In this document: positions 54,746 to 64,000 of the stretch, piece by piece
Layout: each line of letters starts with the position of its first letter
Numbering within the stretch: position 1 is the first letter of the stretch
Origin: Agrostemma githago
Taxonomy: Eukaryota > Streptophyta > Magnoliopsida > Caryophyllales > Caryophyllaceae
Direction of reading: 5' to 3'
Length of the DNA stretch: 64,000 nucleotides
NCBI GenBank assembly: GCA_958450325.1
Contig: OY288256.1
Span: 18,446,557-18,510,556, forward strand
Translations under genes and position numbers: made by a program
The notes under the pieces: generated by a model
Databases searched by the model: none
Told to the model about the DNA's origin: nothing
The model's input: only the letters and a program-made list of their open reading frames with translations

Positions 54746-56157
54746 ATCAAGTTATTATGTAGTTATTTTTCTTAAAGATTCAAATATGTATCTCAAAAAT
54801 ACAATTTGCCATTAATTATGTGAGTTCATGTGTGAGGAAGTATGTATGTATATGAGCTCATTGTTTATTGCTTTATTTCATCGACATCTCACTAGATTCA
54901 TGGGAATGATACGAAGTATGTGATAGTAAGGCTAGTTTTGAGCATGGAAAATTTGATCGCACTCTTATTTCATGTGTAGTTTACGTCATTGTTTTTGGTA
55001 TTCATGATCATGTGATATTTGATATATGGACGGTGATCTATGTCTAAGAAGTTAGAATTGATATTTATCATTAACAATTTATAGTAGATATAAGTATACT
55101 TTAAAACCCATGAGATTTCTGGTTAACTCGAAATATATTTATTAAAATAATCAATATGAATATCAATTAAAATAAAATTATTATATTTACAAAATGAGAA
55201 CTTGCATACTTGATTATTGGCTTCACATAAGTTCACTAAACAAAAACAAATGCAAAAGATAAAATTGGAATCAACGAATAACAATTACAAAACTGAAGAG
55301 AATATTTATAAAATAGAACAAATGAAATGTTAATAAGAAATCTCAAAATACAAATGTTTTTTTTTCAACTCTCCACTATATTGATTTTTTAGTTATATAT
55401 GATGATAATGAAGCTCTTCATAATAAATACGAGTAATATAATTATTAATATTAAATTTGATTATCAAGACAAATGTAGATGAAAAGGTGTAACCTCAAAA
55501 TGATTAAGTTTTTTTTTTTTCCAAAAATCATTAATTTTTATTTATACCAATAAATTATTTTTTAAAAAATCAATATTTAATAAAGATAAATTTAAGTAAA
55601 AAAAATGTAAAAAAAATAAATTAAACCCATCCGACACGTGGCGAAATAATAAATGCATAAAAAACTTTTAATAATATATTTAAAAAATTTAATTAATAAA
55701 AAATTTAATAATATATTTTTTAATAAAAGGCAAATAAAAAGTTTTGATTAATGTTTTTAATGTTTTAATGAAAGAGGCATAAGTCACCCAGTAAAAAAAT
55801 TGATATAAAATATTTAATAGTAAAGTAATAAAATACATAAATTAGCTAGTTCAGTACGAAGTTCTTAAAACTAAATAATCTAATTATTCATATTAAATTT
55901 TATTGATTATCATTACGACGAAAATAGATTAAATAACGAAACAACTAAACTATTAGTTTTTTTTAGAAAACTATTACGTTTTCTTATGAATAAGACATTA
56001 TGTTTCTGTGAAATATTAAGTTTTGTTTGTCATTTCCTTACTAATTTTTTTTATTGATGATTTACCTTTGGAATAAAATATTAAATACACTAGTGTTAAC
56101 CCATGCAAATTTTCCATAGATTAATAATGCAACCACACCTGTCAAAATTAAACTAAT
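54746..56157. other. AT-rich spacer between RE3 and RE6
   Basis: Very AT-rich, no ORF or family recognised. CTAAT at 56153-56157 would be the left target duplication of RE6; the other copy is outside the window. Confidence 0.5.
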
Positions 56158-56861
56158 TGTTTTGGTAAAAATTTACCGGGTTATGAATCAATTTGCGGGT
56201 TAAAGTGATCGGGCTAGCGTTTAACGAAACAACGAAAGGAATCGAATCAACGGATGAACGAACGATAAAAGAAAACGAGAAGACACGGAAATTGGTGACG
56301 CGGAAACCCAATGTGGGAAAAACCGCGGGGGGAGTCGGAATCCCGCCAAATGTCTACTATGAACGGATAAAATAAGCAAAGAATACAAATATCGATTTCG
56401 GGTTATCAGAGACTATATTTTGCTTAATTCGCCTTTTTTGTGTAGTTGAGTTGAAGTGGACGGTAGAGTGATCGATGTCTTCGTTTTTGGTACTCCCCTG
56501 CTTTATACTCCCTTCTCCACTCTTAGCCGTTGCCTTCCCCTCTTCTCTCCTTCTTTCTCTCCTGCTCTGGTGGCATTTCCCTAGATTTTAGGAGGTGGTT
56601 GCTTGACCGGGTCATGTGCTTAGGGTTGGATGGTTTCGAGCAGTTGGGTTGTCTTCGGCCCACTTGATATTTGATGATTGCCTTGGCCCAATTCCGTTGT
56701 TGAGTTTTACTTCGTTGATCCGTTGACTTTCCTTGTATCGATCTCGTGACTTATAAGGCTTCGGACTGAGTGACTCTTTTGACCCTTTGACTTTTTGACT
56801 TTGATTTTTTGACTTGGAGAGTTCCACGTCATTCCGAAGGGTGCGGATTTTATCCCAAACA
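56158..56861 (-). repeat. RE6 3' LTR
   Basis: 704 bp; on the minus strand it starts TGTTTGGGAT and ends ACCAAAACA. It has the conserved U5 end, a TATA box (56502-56507) and a TTGAC/GTCAA cluster (about 56720-56815). Its middle differs from the RE2 and RE3 LTRs, so it belongs to another subfamily. Confidence 0.9.
56502..56507 (-). promoter_or_regulatory. TATA box in RE6 LTR
   Basis: TATAAA on the minus strand (gagtataaag), placed as in the other Tat LTRs. Confidence 0.6.
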
Positions 56862-56876
56862 ATTGCCCCCAAATTT
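56862..56876 (-). other. RE6 polypurine tract
   Basis: On the minus strand AAATTTGGGGGCAAT directly before the LTR, nearly identical to the RE2 and RE3 PPTs. Confidence 0.85.
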
Positions 56877-57259
56877 CCGACTAAGTTCATATCAGGCGGG
56901 AATTTCCGTTTGTTTATGGTTCTGGTGACGATTTTCTTCCACAGAGTTTGTTTTGGAGTCTGCTACTTCTCGTTTTTTTTTAACTGACTCTTCTCCTCCC
57001 TCATGATGACTCTTCCCCCTACCCTCATAATTGTTCACACTTCCCCGTACTCCCTCTTTCTCCTTATTCCACCTATTCTTCTCCCTTTCCCATTTACTCC
57101 TACTCCCTCTACTTCTCTCACAACCCAAAACCTCTCTTTTCTTTTCAAAATTCAAACCATCTTTCCCTTTGTCCTCCGCCGTTCGCCGTCGTTGTTCGCC
57201 GTTCTTTCTGCTTTTCCAGGTGATTTTCTTCGTTTTCGTCCGTTATTTTAATTTCGATC

Positions 57260-59231
57260 ATGGCTCCCAAATCAACTCGAGGTAAGTCGTCCGCTCCTTC
57301 TTCATCGACGTCGCTGATGAACTTTTCCCCCTCTTCTATCCTGGGCAAGAAGCATTATTGCGATTCTAGCTTCTCTGACGGGGATCTCCCCCTCGTCAGA
57401 GAGATTTTTGGTTTCGGGGAAGAAGTTGTGGTCCACCTCCCTTCTTCGGGACAACAAGCTGACTTTGTTTGTCCCGGATGGATCTGCATGTATGCATACC
57501 CATTCCTCCTAGGTCTTCGCTTCCCCTTTCCTCCTCTAGTCCAGGAATTCCTAACCCTCTATAGATTGGCCCCTTGTCAATTAGTTCCCAACACCTGGAG
57601 AGTGCTTCTGTCTTTCTGTGTTCTCAACCTCCGTCACCAGAAGAGCTTCTCGTTGCTTGACGTCTGCTCCGTGTTCCAGGTACGACCCCTGGGATGCGGA
57701 CAGGTGACCATGCGGGTAAAAGACAAGAACTTCCCCGGTATAATTTTCCCTCCTAATCCTCCTGATGCGGAGTGGTTTAGGGACTTTGTATTTGTGAAGG
57801 CCGACTCCCTTTCTCCTCCTTCCTGTGATTACCTGTTCTCTGAGTGGGGGACTGTCACAGGTACTTGTCACGTTCTCAGCTTTGTAGTTTTCTCGCCTAC
57901 TTATGGTTCTTATTGACCTCGTGTTGCCGGTCTCCAGCAACCGGATGAAGTAACGCCACTTCTTGATTTTGCGGCTAAACTTTCCGATTTGACCTCCGAA
58001 CAACTCTCCTTCATCAATTTATTTATCCTTTCTACCAACGGTACCTGCCCTCTTCTAGCTGCCACTATGTCTTCTGGTGAGGATTGTTTTTGCTAAGTAA
58101 ACTCTCGTTTTGCTTTTTCTTTGTCAATTTCTGTGAAACTTTAGACTGTGCATTCATTCCCTTCAGGTAGTGCAAGAGCTCACCTGACCTTAGATCGGAT
58201 TAGGAGGAGAAGCATATCCACCCGCTCTTCCTCCAGAAAAGGCTCTGCTTCCTCCCCTGCTCCGTCAACCAGCTCGAAGAGGAAGCGTAGCTCCTCTCCT
58301 CCTGCACCAGTTGACTCTGAAGGGAATCCTCATGTGATTCACGTCCCTGATTCTCCTCAGCCTTCAGCTCCTCACTCTGCTGGAGATGGTCCTGATGAAG
58401 TCACCATGACTTTCCCTAGGGATTTTGGGACTATCAGGCACTTGGAGGACCTGTCCGTCCTGGACCAGTTCCTTTTTCCTGGTTCTGAGGCTATAATGGC
58501 CAGGGAACCCTTGATTGAATCAGCGGCCCACATTGCTGCCCATGGGTTCGAGGTAATTCCTGCTTTTCTGGCTTTGAGTTATTTTCCATTTAAGCCGCGC
58601 TGCTGACTGTTGCGATGTTGTTCAGGTTCTCCAGATGGCTGTTTATGTGAAGGCCGGCATATCTCGTCTTAGGGACCTGGGGAGTCAGCTTCAGTTGGAT
58701 AATGCTCGACTGATGGAGGAAGCTAGCCAATCCAAGGAGAAGGTTATGAGGCTGGAGGAGGAGGCCAGTCAGGCTAAGGAGGAGGCCAATAAGCTGAGGG
58801 GGGAACTGGAGCAGGTTAAGGGGCAGCTCGCTGAGGAGGAAAAGCAGAAGGCGGCTGCTGAGGGGATAAGGGCTGAGTTTGCTAAGGCTCAGGATGCCAA
58901 CTCTGACCTCCAGGAGAGGGTGGCGGCACTTCAGGAGAACATGGTGGGGGTTCTCAGCTGGTCTGCTTTGAGCACTGAGATCCAAATGGTCACCGCCTTC
59001 ACCAAGGGGAAGCACACGAACTGGGACCTAGCTGCTCTGGAGAAGAGGATGCAGGCGGAATTCCCCAATGGCTTCGACCTGGAGATGCTGGCTGTGGAGG
59101 GAGAGGAAGTGGTGGAAGAGTCAGTTTCCTCTCCTCCTGTTGCTCAAGAGATGCCTGGACCGGTGGTGGCCACTGATGATGTTGCTGTGGTGGAGCCCCT
59201 TGCCACCCTTCCTCCTGAGGATAATGTCTAG
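57260..59231 (+). CDS. antisense gene of RE6 ('putative gypsy-type transposon' family), probably spliced
   Basis: Encoded opposite to pol. Part 1, from ATG 57260, resembles the plant 'putative gypsy type transposon' (Transposase_28-like) domain: LPLVREIFGFGEEVVVHLPS, YAYPFLLGLRFPFPP, VQEFLTLYRLAPCQLVPN. The phase stays the same past TGA 57914-57916 and reads on (QQPDEVTPLLDFAAKLSDL) to a donor at 58077. Good GT-AG introns follow: 58077-58166 (phase kept, giving GSARAHLTL) and 58553-58625 (phase 0). Exon 58167-58552 is Ser-rich and basic, with TFPRDFGTIRHLEDLSVLDQ. The last exon 58626-59231 is a long coiled coil (LEEEASQAKEEANKLRGELE) with an acidic tail, ending TAG. A possible intron 57861-57937 would break the phase, so either TGA 57914 is a mutation or the first splice differs. 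The function of this family is unknown. Confidence 0.75.
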
Positions 59232-59459
59232 GCTGTTCAGCCCATTACCTTTTGTTGTCTGTGGCCCTGTGTGGTCAAAAATATTCTGTTAAAAAATTTG
59301 TTATGTTTCGAATTCTTTCCTCTGCTCAAGGGAGCAGAGTACCCGAATTTCTTCTGCTCAAGGGAGCAGAATTATTTTGAACTTATTTGTGGTACTTGTT
59401 TACTTTACTCTGTGGCGTTTGTTTCGTTTGTTTTGTTTGTTCTGTTTGTATGCATGCCT
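59232..59459. other. 3' flank of the antisense gene
   Basis: T-rich sequence with a direct repeat of tctgctcaagggagcaga (59321-59338 and 59352-59369), itself an imperfect inverted repeat; a possible 3' UTR of the antisense transcript. Confidence 0.5.
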
Positions 59460-59640
59460 TTGTCCGTATGGTCGACCCATGATGATTGGTGGCCTGGGGT
59501 CTTGTTTTGCCCACTCAGTCAGAGGTGCCACGCTTTGCGTGGGTGCTGAGTGACGTAGGGGACTTGTAATGCCCTGGTTGTAGGCAATCAGCACAAGACG
59601 CACGCCTTCTGTGGAAGTTATACGCTCCACCAGATCAGAC
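59460..59640. other. conserved hairpin block in RE6
   Basis: Reverse complement matches the RE2 and RE3 blocks; stem CCACGC-TTT-GCGTGG at 59528-59542. On the minus strand it is preceded by a gatctggtggagcg purine-rich word. Confidence 0.6.
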
Positions 59641-59893
59641 ATTAATTTAAAAGAATTTTGGTAAAAACTTGTCATATTGCAAAAAATGTTGTATAAGAGA
59701 AAATCACATTTTAGAAAGAGTGTGGGGGAGGGAAGAGATTCAACTTTAATGGTACAAAAAGAAGGATATAATGAAAACATGTGAAGAGGAAGTTTAAGAA
59801 AATTGGATCTTCAGAATTTCATAAAAAAGGTTTCAAATTTCTGGATTAAGAAAATGGCGAGAATCTAATTAACTCTTTCTAGTTTTATAGAAG

Positions 59894-62800
59894 TTAAATC
59901 AAATTTTGAGGTACATATAAGAAAAATGAGCTAAGCTTCGAAAGATGAAGGAAATTTCGCAAACTTTTAAAAACATGGAGTATTTTTGAAAGGTTGAGTA
60001 GATTAAAAGGATGAGAGGTGAGTTTGAACCTGGGTTCTGGTGGAGGCGTACCTGGCAGATTTGGATGCCCCTGCTCTGGCGACAATGGCCTGCGATTTTT
60101 ACTTAGAAAAAGTATTTTTTTTAAGTGCACTATGTTCCAGGGTTTTTGGATGATCTCTCCCTCCATGGTCATAAGTCGATATGCTCCATTTTCAACTATC
60201 TTCTCCACTTGGTAGGGCCCTTCCCAGTTATAAGCGAACTTCCCCGCCTGTTGGTTTCTGGTGTTCTGGAATACCTTCCTGAGGACCAAATCTCCTTCCT
60301 GCAGGACTCTGACTTTGACATTCTTGTTGTAGCTTCTGGCGACTGTCTGCCTGTAGGAGGCCATTCTGATCTGAGCATCAGTTCTGATTTCATCTATGGT
60401 GTCTAAACTGTTTGCCATCTCAACCTGGTTCCTTTCTTCTGTTGTGCAACCATATCTGTGAGTGGGTACCTTCACCTCTGCAGGAATGACCGCCTCAGCA
60501 CCAAAAACCAAGCTAAAAGGTGTCTGCCCGGTAGCCACCTTAGGTGTGGTTCTGTCGGACCACAGTACCAAAGGGAGTTCTTCTGCCCATCTGCCCCCTG
60601 CTTCCTCCAGCCTTCTCTTCAGGTTGTCCATTACAATTTTGTTGCTGGACTCTGCTTGACCATTGGATTGCGGATTTCTGGGGGTGGATTTGTTGAGGGC
60701 GATGTTCCACCTAGCGCAATAGGCTTCCATTTTATTGCCAATAAATTGGGACCCATTGTCGCAGATGATCTCTGAGGGAACTCCGAACCTGCAGATAATG
60801 TTAAGTTTAATAAAAGATATAACCTGCTTCTCAGTCACCTGAGGGAACGCTTCTGCTTCTATCCATTTAGAGAAGTAGTCGGTCATTGCGAGCATGAAGA
60901 CTTTGTTTCCTGGTGCTCTTGGCAATTTGCCCACAATATCCATTCCCCACTTCATGAAGGGCCAAGGAGAGATAATTGGGTGTAGTGGTTCTGCTGGCTG
61001 GTGGTTGACCGGTGCGTGTCTTTGGCAGGCGTCGCATTTTTTAACATATTCTTTGGCGTCCTTACGCATTGTTGGCCAATAGTAACCTTGGCGAAGTGCT
61101 TTGTTGGATAGACTCTTGCCCCCTGCATGATTTCCACATTCCCCGCTGTGGAGATCATGCATTACCATTTCTGCCTCTTCCTGGCTTAGACACCTCAGGT
61201 ATGGTCCTGCTGTTGATCTTTTAAATAATATACCGTCGATAAGGGTATATCTGGATGCTTTCATTCTGAAACTCCGGGCTTCTCTTTTGTCTGCTGGCAG
61301 GATATCATCTTGTAGCCAGTCTTTGTAGGGTTTTCTCCAGTCGGAGATTTCCTCCTGCTCTGCTGTGGTGCTGTAGACCCTTGCTTCCTGAAACCACTGC
61401 AGACCTTGATCTGGTGGACTTCCTTCTGATGTTTCCTGCTCCTGCACACTCCTCCGGATTGCTGGCTCCAACACATGGACTATGGGTATAATGGATACTT
61501 TTCCTGTTTTGAAGGTTGCCCCCAGAGTTGCTAAGGCGTCTGCTTCCACATTTTGCTCTCTCGGAACTTGGTTTATCGAGAACTTTGTGAATCTCAAGGA
61601 AAGGTCTTTCGCCACTTCAAGGTAAGCCATCATCTTTGCGTCTTTGGCTGCGTACGAACCGTTCATGTGGTTGACTACCAGTTGGGAATCACCATACACC
61701 TCCAGTTGCTTGATTTTAAGGTCTAGGGACAACTGGAGACCCAGGATCAAAGCTTCATATTGTGCTTCGTTGTTCGTTGTTCGGAATTCGCATCGGACTG
61801 CTTGAACTATGAGATCTCCCTGAGGTGATCTAAGCACCAGGCCTGCTCCGGATCCTCTCATGTTTGAGGCGCCATCCACATTGAGTTTCCACACTTGCTC
61901 GTCCCTGTTTTCTTCCAGGAGGATGACATCTTTCTCAGCTTGTATCTGCAGTGCGGGGCTGAAGTCGGAAATGAAGTCTGCTAATGCTTGGGATTTGATT
62001 GCTGTTCTGGGGACAAACCTCAAATCAAAGCCACTCAAGTGCATAGACCACTTCGCCATCCTACCTGACAACTCAGGTTTTCTCATAATAGTTTTTAGCG
62101 GGTAATTTGTTATTACAGATATAGCATGTGACTCAAAATAGGGACGCAGTTTATATGATGCGATAACGAGTGCAAGTACAAGTTTTTCAAGGGACGTGTA
62201 CCTGGTCTCTGCAGGGAGCAGAGACTTACTGACATAGTAGACGGGATGTTGCGTTCCCTCATGCTCCCTTATCAGTACCGCACTGACCGCCACCTCAGTT
62301 ACTGACAAATACAGAAAGAGCGGCTCCCCAGGTTCCGGTTTTGACAGGAGTGGTGGGGTGCTCAGGTAGTGTTTCAATTCTTTGAATGACTTTTCGTGCT
62401 CTTCCGTCCAGTCGAATCTTTGGGCCTTCCTCAGGACATCATAGAATAGACGGCATCTATCTGAGGATTTAGAGATGAACCGGTTCAGGGCGGCAATTCT
62501 TCCGGTCAGCCGCTGCACATCTTTTGGTTTCTGTGGAGACTCCAGTTGTAGAATGGCTTTGATCTGCTCTGTGCTGGCTTCGATTCCCCTCTAGGTGACC
62601 ATGTACCCTAGAAATTTTCCACAGGATACTCCGAATGTGCACTTTGAAGGATTCAACTTCATCTTGTACTCCCTCAGGATATTGAAAGCATCCTCCAGAT
62701 GTGCCGTGTGCTGTGAGGCTTGCTTGGATTTGACAACCATATCATCGATATACACCTCCATGGTTTTGCCAATTTGCTTTTTGAACATCATGTTAACCAA

Positions 62801-63466
62801 CCTTTGGTAGGTGGATCCTGCATTTTTCAGACCAAAAGGCATAACATTGTAGCAATAGATACCTCTCTCAGACCTGAACGCGGTTTTCTCCTGATCTGAC
62901 GGATGCATCTTGATTTGGTTGTATCCACTCCATGCATCTAGGAAGGTCAGCATCTCATGGCCTGCTGTGGTATCTACCATGGCATCTATGTGTGGTAGGG
63001 GGAATGGGTCCTTCGGACATGCCTTGTTCAGGTCGGTGAAGTCGACGCACACTCTCTATTTGCCGTTTTTCTTTGGGACTACTACCACGTTGGATAGCCA
63101 TTCTGGGTACTTGACTTCTCTAATTTTTCCGGCAGCCAGCAGGTTATCTACCTTCTGGTTTATGACTTGGTTCCTCTCTGGAGCAAACTTCCTCCTCTTC
63201 TGTTGGACTGGTTTGTAGCTTGGGTCCACGCTTAACCTGTGAGTTATGATACTCGGATCTATTCCTACCATATCATCATGAGACCACGCAAAACAATTCA
63301 TGTTAGTTTTTAATAGTTCAACAAGGTTTTGTCGGATATTACCTGTGCATTCTGAACCGATTAGCACTTTTCGCTCTGGGTGCTGCTTGTCTAAGTTGAC
63401 TTCGTCTATCTCCGCCTAAGGGGGTTCTAGATACTCCTGCAGAGGTAGGCGAAGGTTCTGTAGTTG
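59894..63466 (-). pseudogene. pol: RE6 pol: RT, RNase H, archaeal-type RNase H, integrase
   Basis: 1191 codons in one phase, directly continuing the protease frame after its TAG. Only three further stops interrupt it: TAG 63416-63418, 63056-63058 (a Trp codon in RE3) and 62591-62593 (a Gln codon in RE3). RT has VVVVPKKNGK, DLNKACPKDPFPLP and YIDDMVVKS. In the 59894-62590 part the first RNase H (LYLSVTEVAVSAVL) lacks the usual Asp; the archaeal-type RNase H has NVDGASNMRGSG, NNEAQYEAL, YGDSQL and EADAL. Integrase has an HHCC finger (ECGNHAGG, CDACQRH) and the D, D, E triad in MDIVGK, ICDNGSQF and GQAESS. The C-terminus carries PWNIVHLKK and a variable tail. Nearly intact. Confidence 0.93.
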
Positions 63467-63469
63467 CTA
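63461..63469 (-). promoter_or_regulatory. putative readthrough signal (TAG CAA CTA)
   Basis: Same position as in RE3 (28643) and RE2 (16065); fits UAG-CARYYA although the third and fourth codons differ among copies. Confidence 0.6.
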
Positions 63470-64000
63470 TGCTGGAGGACTGGCTGTCTTCTTCAGCGCC
63501 ACTCTGTAGCAGTCTTTGGCTTCTCTTTGGTCACCACTGATCTTCTGCACTCCCCAAGGTGTGGGGAATTTCAAGCATTGGTGATAAGTGGACGTGATTG
63601 CCTTCATCTCATGTATCCACGGTCTCCCCAAGATTACATTATAAGTAGACGGACCATCAATAACTAGATACCGCACTTGCTTGTTTACTCCTCTAGCATA
63701 GGTGGGGATCGTGATTTCTCCTAGGGAATATTTGGTTTCCCCGCTGAATCCTATAAGGGGGACCGCTCTCTTGCTCAGGTCCTCCTCACTGAATCCCATG
63801 TTCTGCAAGGTTTCCAACATGATAAGGTTGACAGAACTCCCGGTGTCTACCAGTATTTTCCTTACGGTGCAGTTTCCTATAGAGAGCGTGATGATTAGGG
63901 CATCGTGGTGGGATTCTGGAGATGATTCCGCATCAGATTCATCAAAGGTGACGGCTGGGAGGTCTGGGCAGCTGATTCTGCAGGAATGTTCTGGCTTGTC
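63467..64000 (-). CDS. RE6 aspartic protease and end of gag (partial, runs off the window)
   Basis: Open from the window edge to TAG 63467-63469. KILVDTGSSVNLIM holds the DTGSS active site; GETKYSLGEITIPTY and YNVILGRPWIHEM follow. Upstream residues (DKPEHSCRISCPDLPAVTF) match the end of gag in RE3. In RE3 the equivalent of the segment before HHDALIIT has a TAA stop; here it is open. The final TAG lies in a CAA CTA context and is followed in phase by pol. Confidence 0.92.
   Translation of the reverse strand, partial: DKPEHSCRISCPDLPAVTFDESDAESSPESHHDALIITLSIGNCTVRKILVDTGSSVNLIMLETLQNMGFSEEDLSKRAVPLIGFSGETKYSLGEITIPTYARGVNKQVRYLVIDGPSTYNVILGRPWIHEMKAITSTYHQCLKFPTPWGVQKISGDQREAKDCYRVALKKTASPPA

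Larger units (their letters stand above)
56158..64000 (-). mobile_element. RE6: Tat-lineage element, minus strand, 5' part beyond the window
   Basis: Reading leftwards from the edge: protease, RT, RNase H, archaeal-type RNase H, integrase, hairpin block, antisense gene, PPT and 3' LTR. The protein regions closely match RE2 and RE3. From the window edge to 59894 a single phase is open except for four TAG codons, so RE6 is the best-preserved Tat copy here. Confidence 0.93.

Noticed and set aside
57581..58003. 140-codon minus-strand frame in RE6
   Set aside because: Shadow of the antisense gene, which shows domain similarity on the plus strand.

Overview
The window is nuclear plant DNA made almost wholly of LTR retrotransposons. 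Evidence is the plant-type Ty3/gypsy lineages (chromovirus, Tat, Athila), Stowaway MITEs, AT-rich spacers and the absence of bacterial gene organisation. The Tat copies carry an antisense ORF and a tandem-repeat tract before the 3' LTR, which recalls Retand-type elements of Silene. A Caryophyllales host is therefore plausible, but this is inference. About 85-90% of the 64 kb can be assigned to mobile elements. The only possible host gene is a 173-codon reading frame at the left edge.

Layout. 1-2194: hypothetical ORF end and spacer. 2195-7128: RE1, a compact chromovirus with 225-bp LTRs, TSD GAACG and one gag frameshift. 7134-13174: spacer with two Stowaway MITEs, an inverted-repeat (foldback) element, a probable solo LTR, an 891-bp TIR element with 8-bp TSD and a tRNA-like block. 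13175-24980: RE2, a degenerate Tat element (TSD TCAAT) with a 2.67-kb solo LTR (S1, TSD CAAAC) inside its RNase H region. 25104-54740: RE3, a second Tat element (TSD GTTGT). RE3 was split in its RT by RE4, an Athila-like element (29280-49798, TSD AGAAT), which was itself split in its protease by RE5, a pol-less Ogre/Tat-like element (33829-44286, TSD CCCAT). 54746-56157: AT-rich spacer. 56158 to the right edge: RE6, a third Tat element on the minus strand, whose 3' LTR, antisense gene, pol and protease are in view; gag and the 5' LTR lie beyond the window.

LTR divergence counted by eye falls in nesting order: RE3 about 2.5%, RE4 about 1.3%, RE5 under 1%. RE2 is about 3% and RE1 1.3% (3 of 225).

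The most interesting signals are these. (1) A UAG followed by a CARYYA hexamer lies between protease and RT in all three Tat copies, which suggests programmed stop-codon readthrough. (2) RE6 carries a largely intact, apparently spliced antisense gene, with decaying homologues in RE2 and RE3. (3) Two unrelated element families carry regularly spaced arrays of short palindromes (CTCGATCGAG type and CCCGACCGGG type). (4) Clusters of W-box-like GTCAA words recur in the U3 of all three Tat copies. (5) A hairpin-bearing block between integrase and the antisense gene is unusually conserved. No CRISPR, rRNA or intact tRNA gene was seen.
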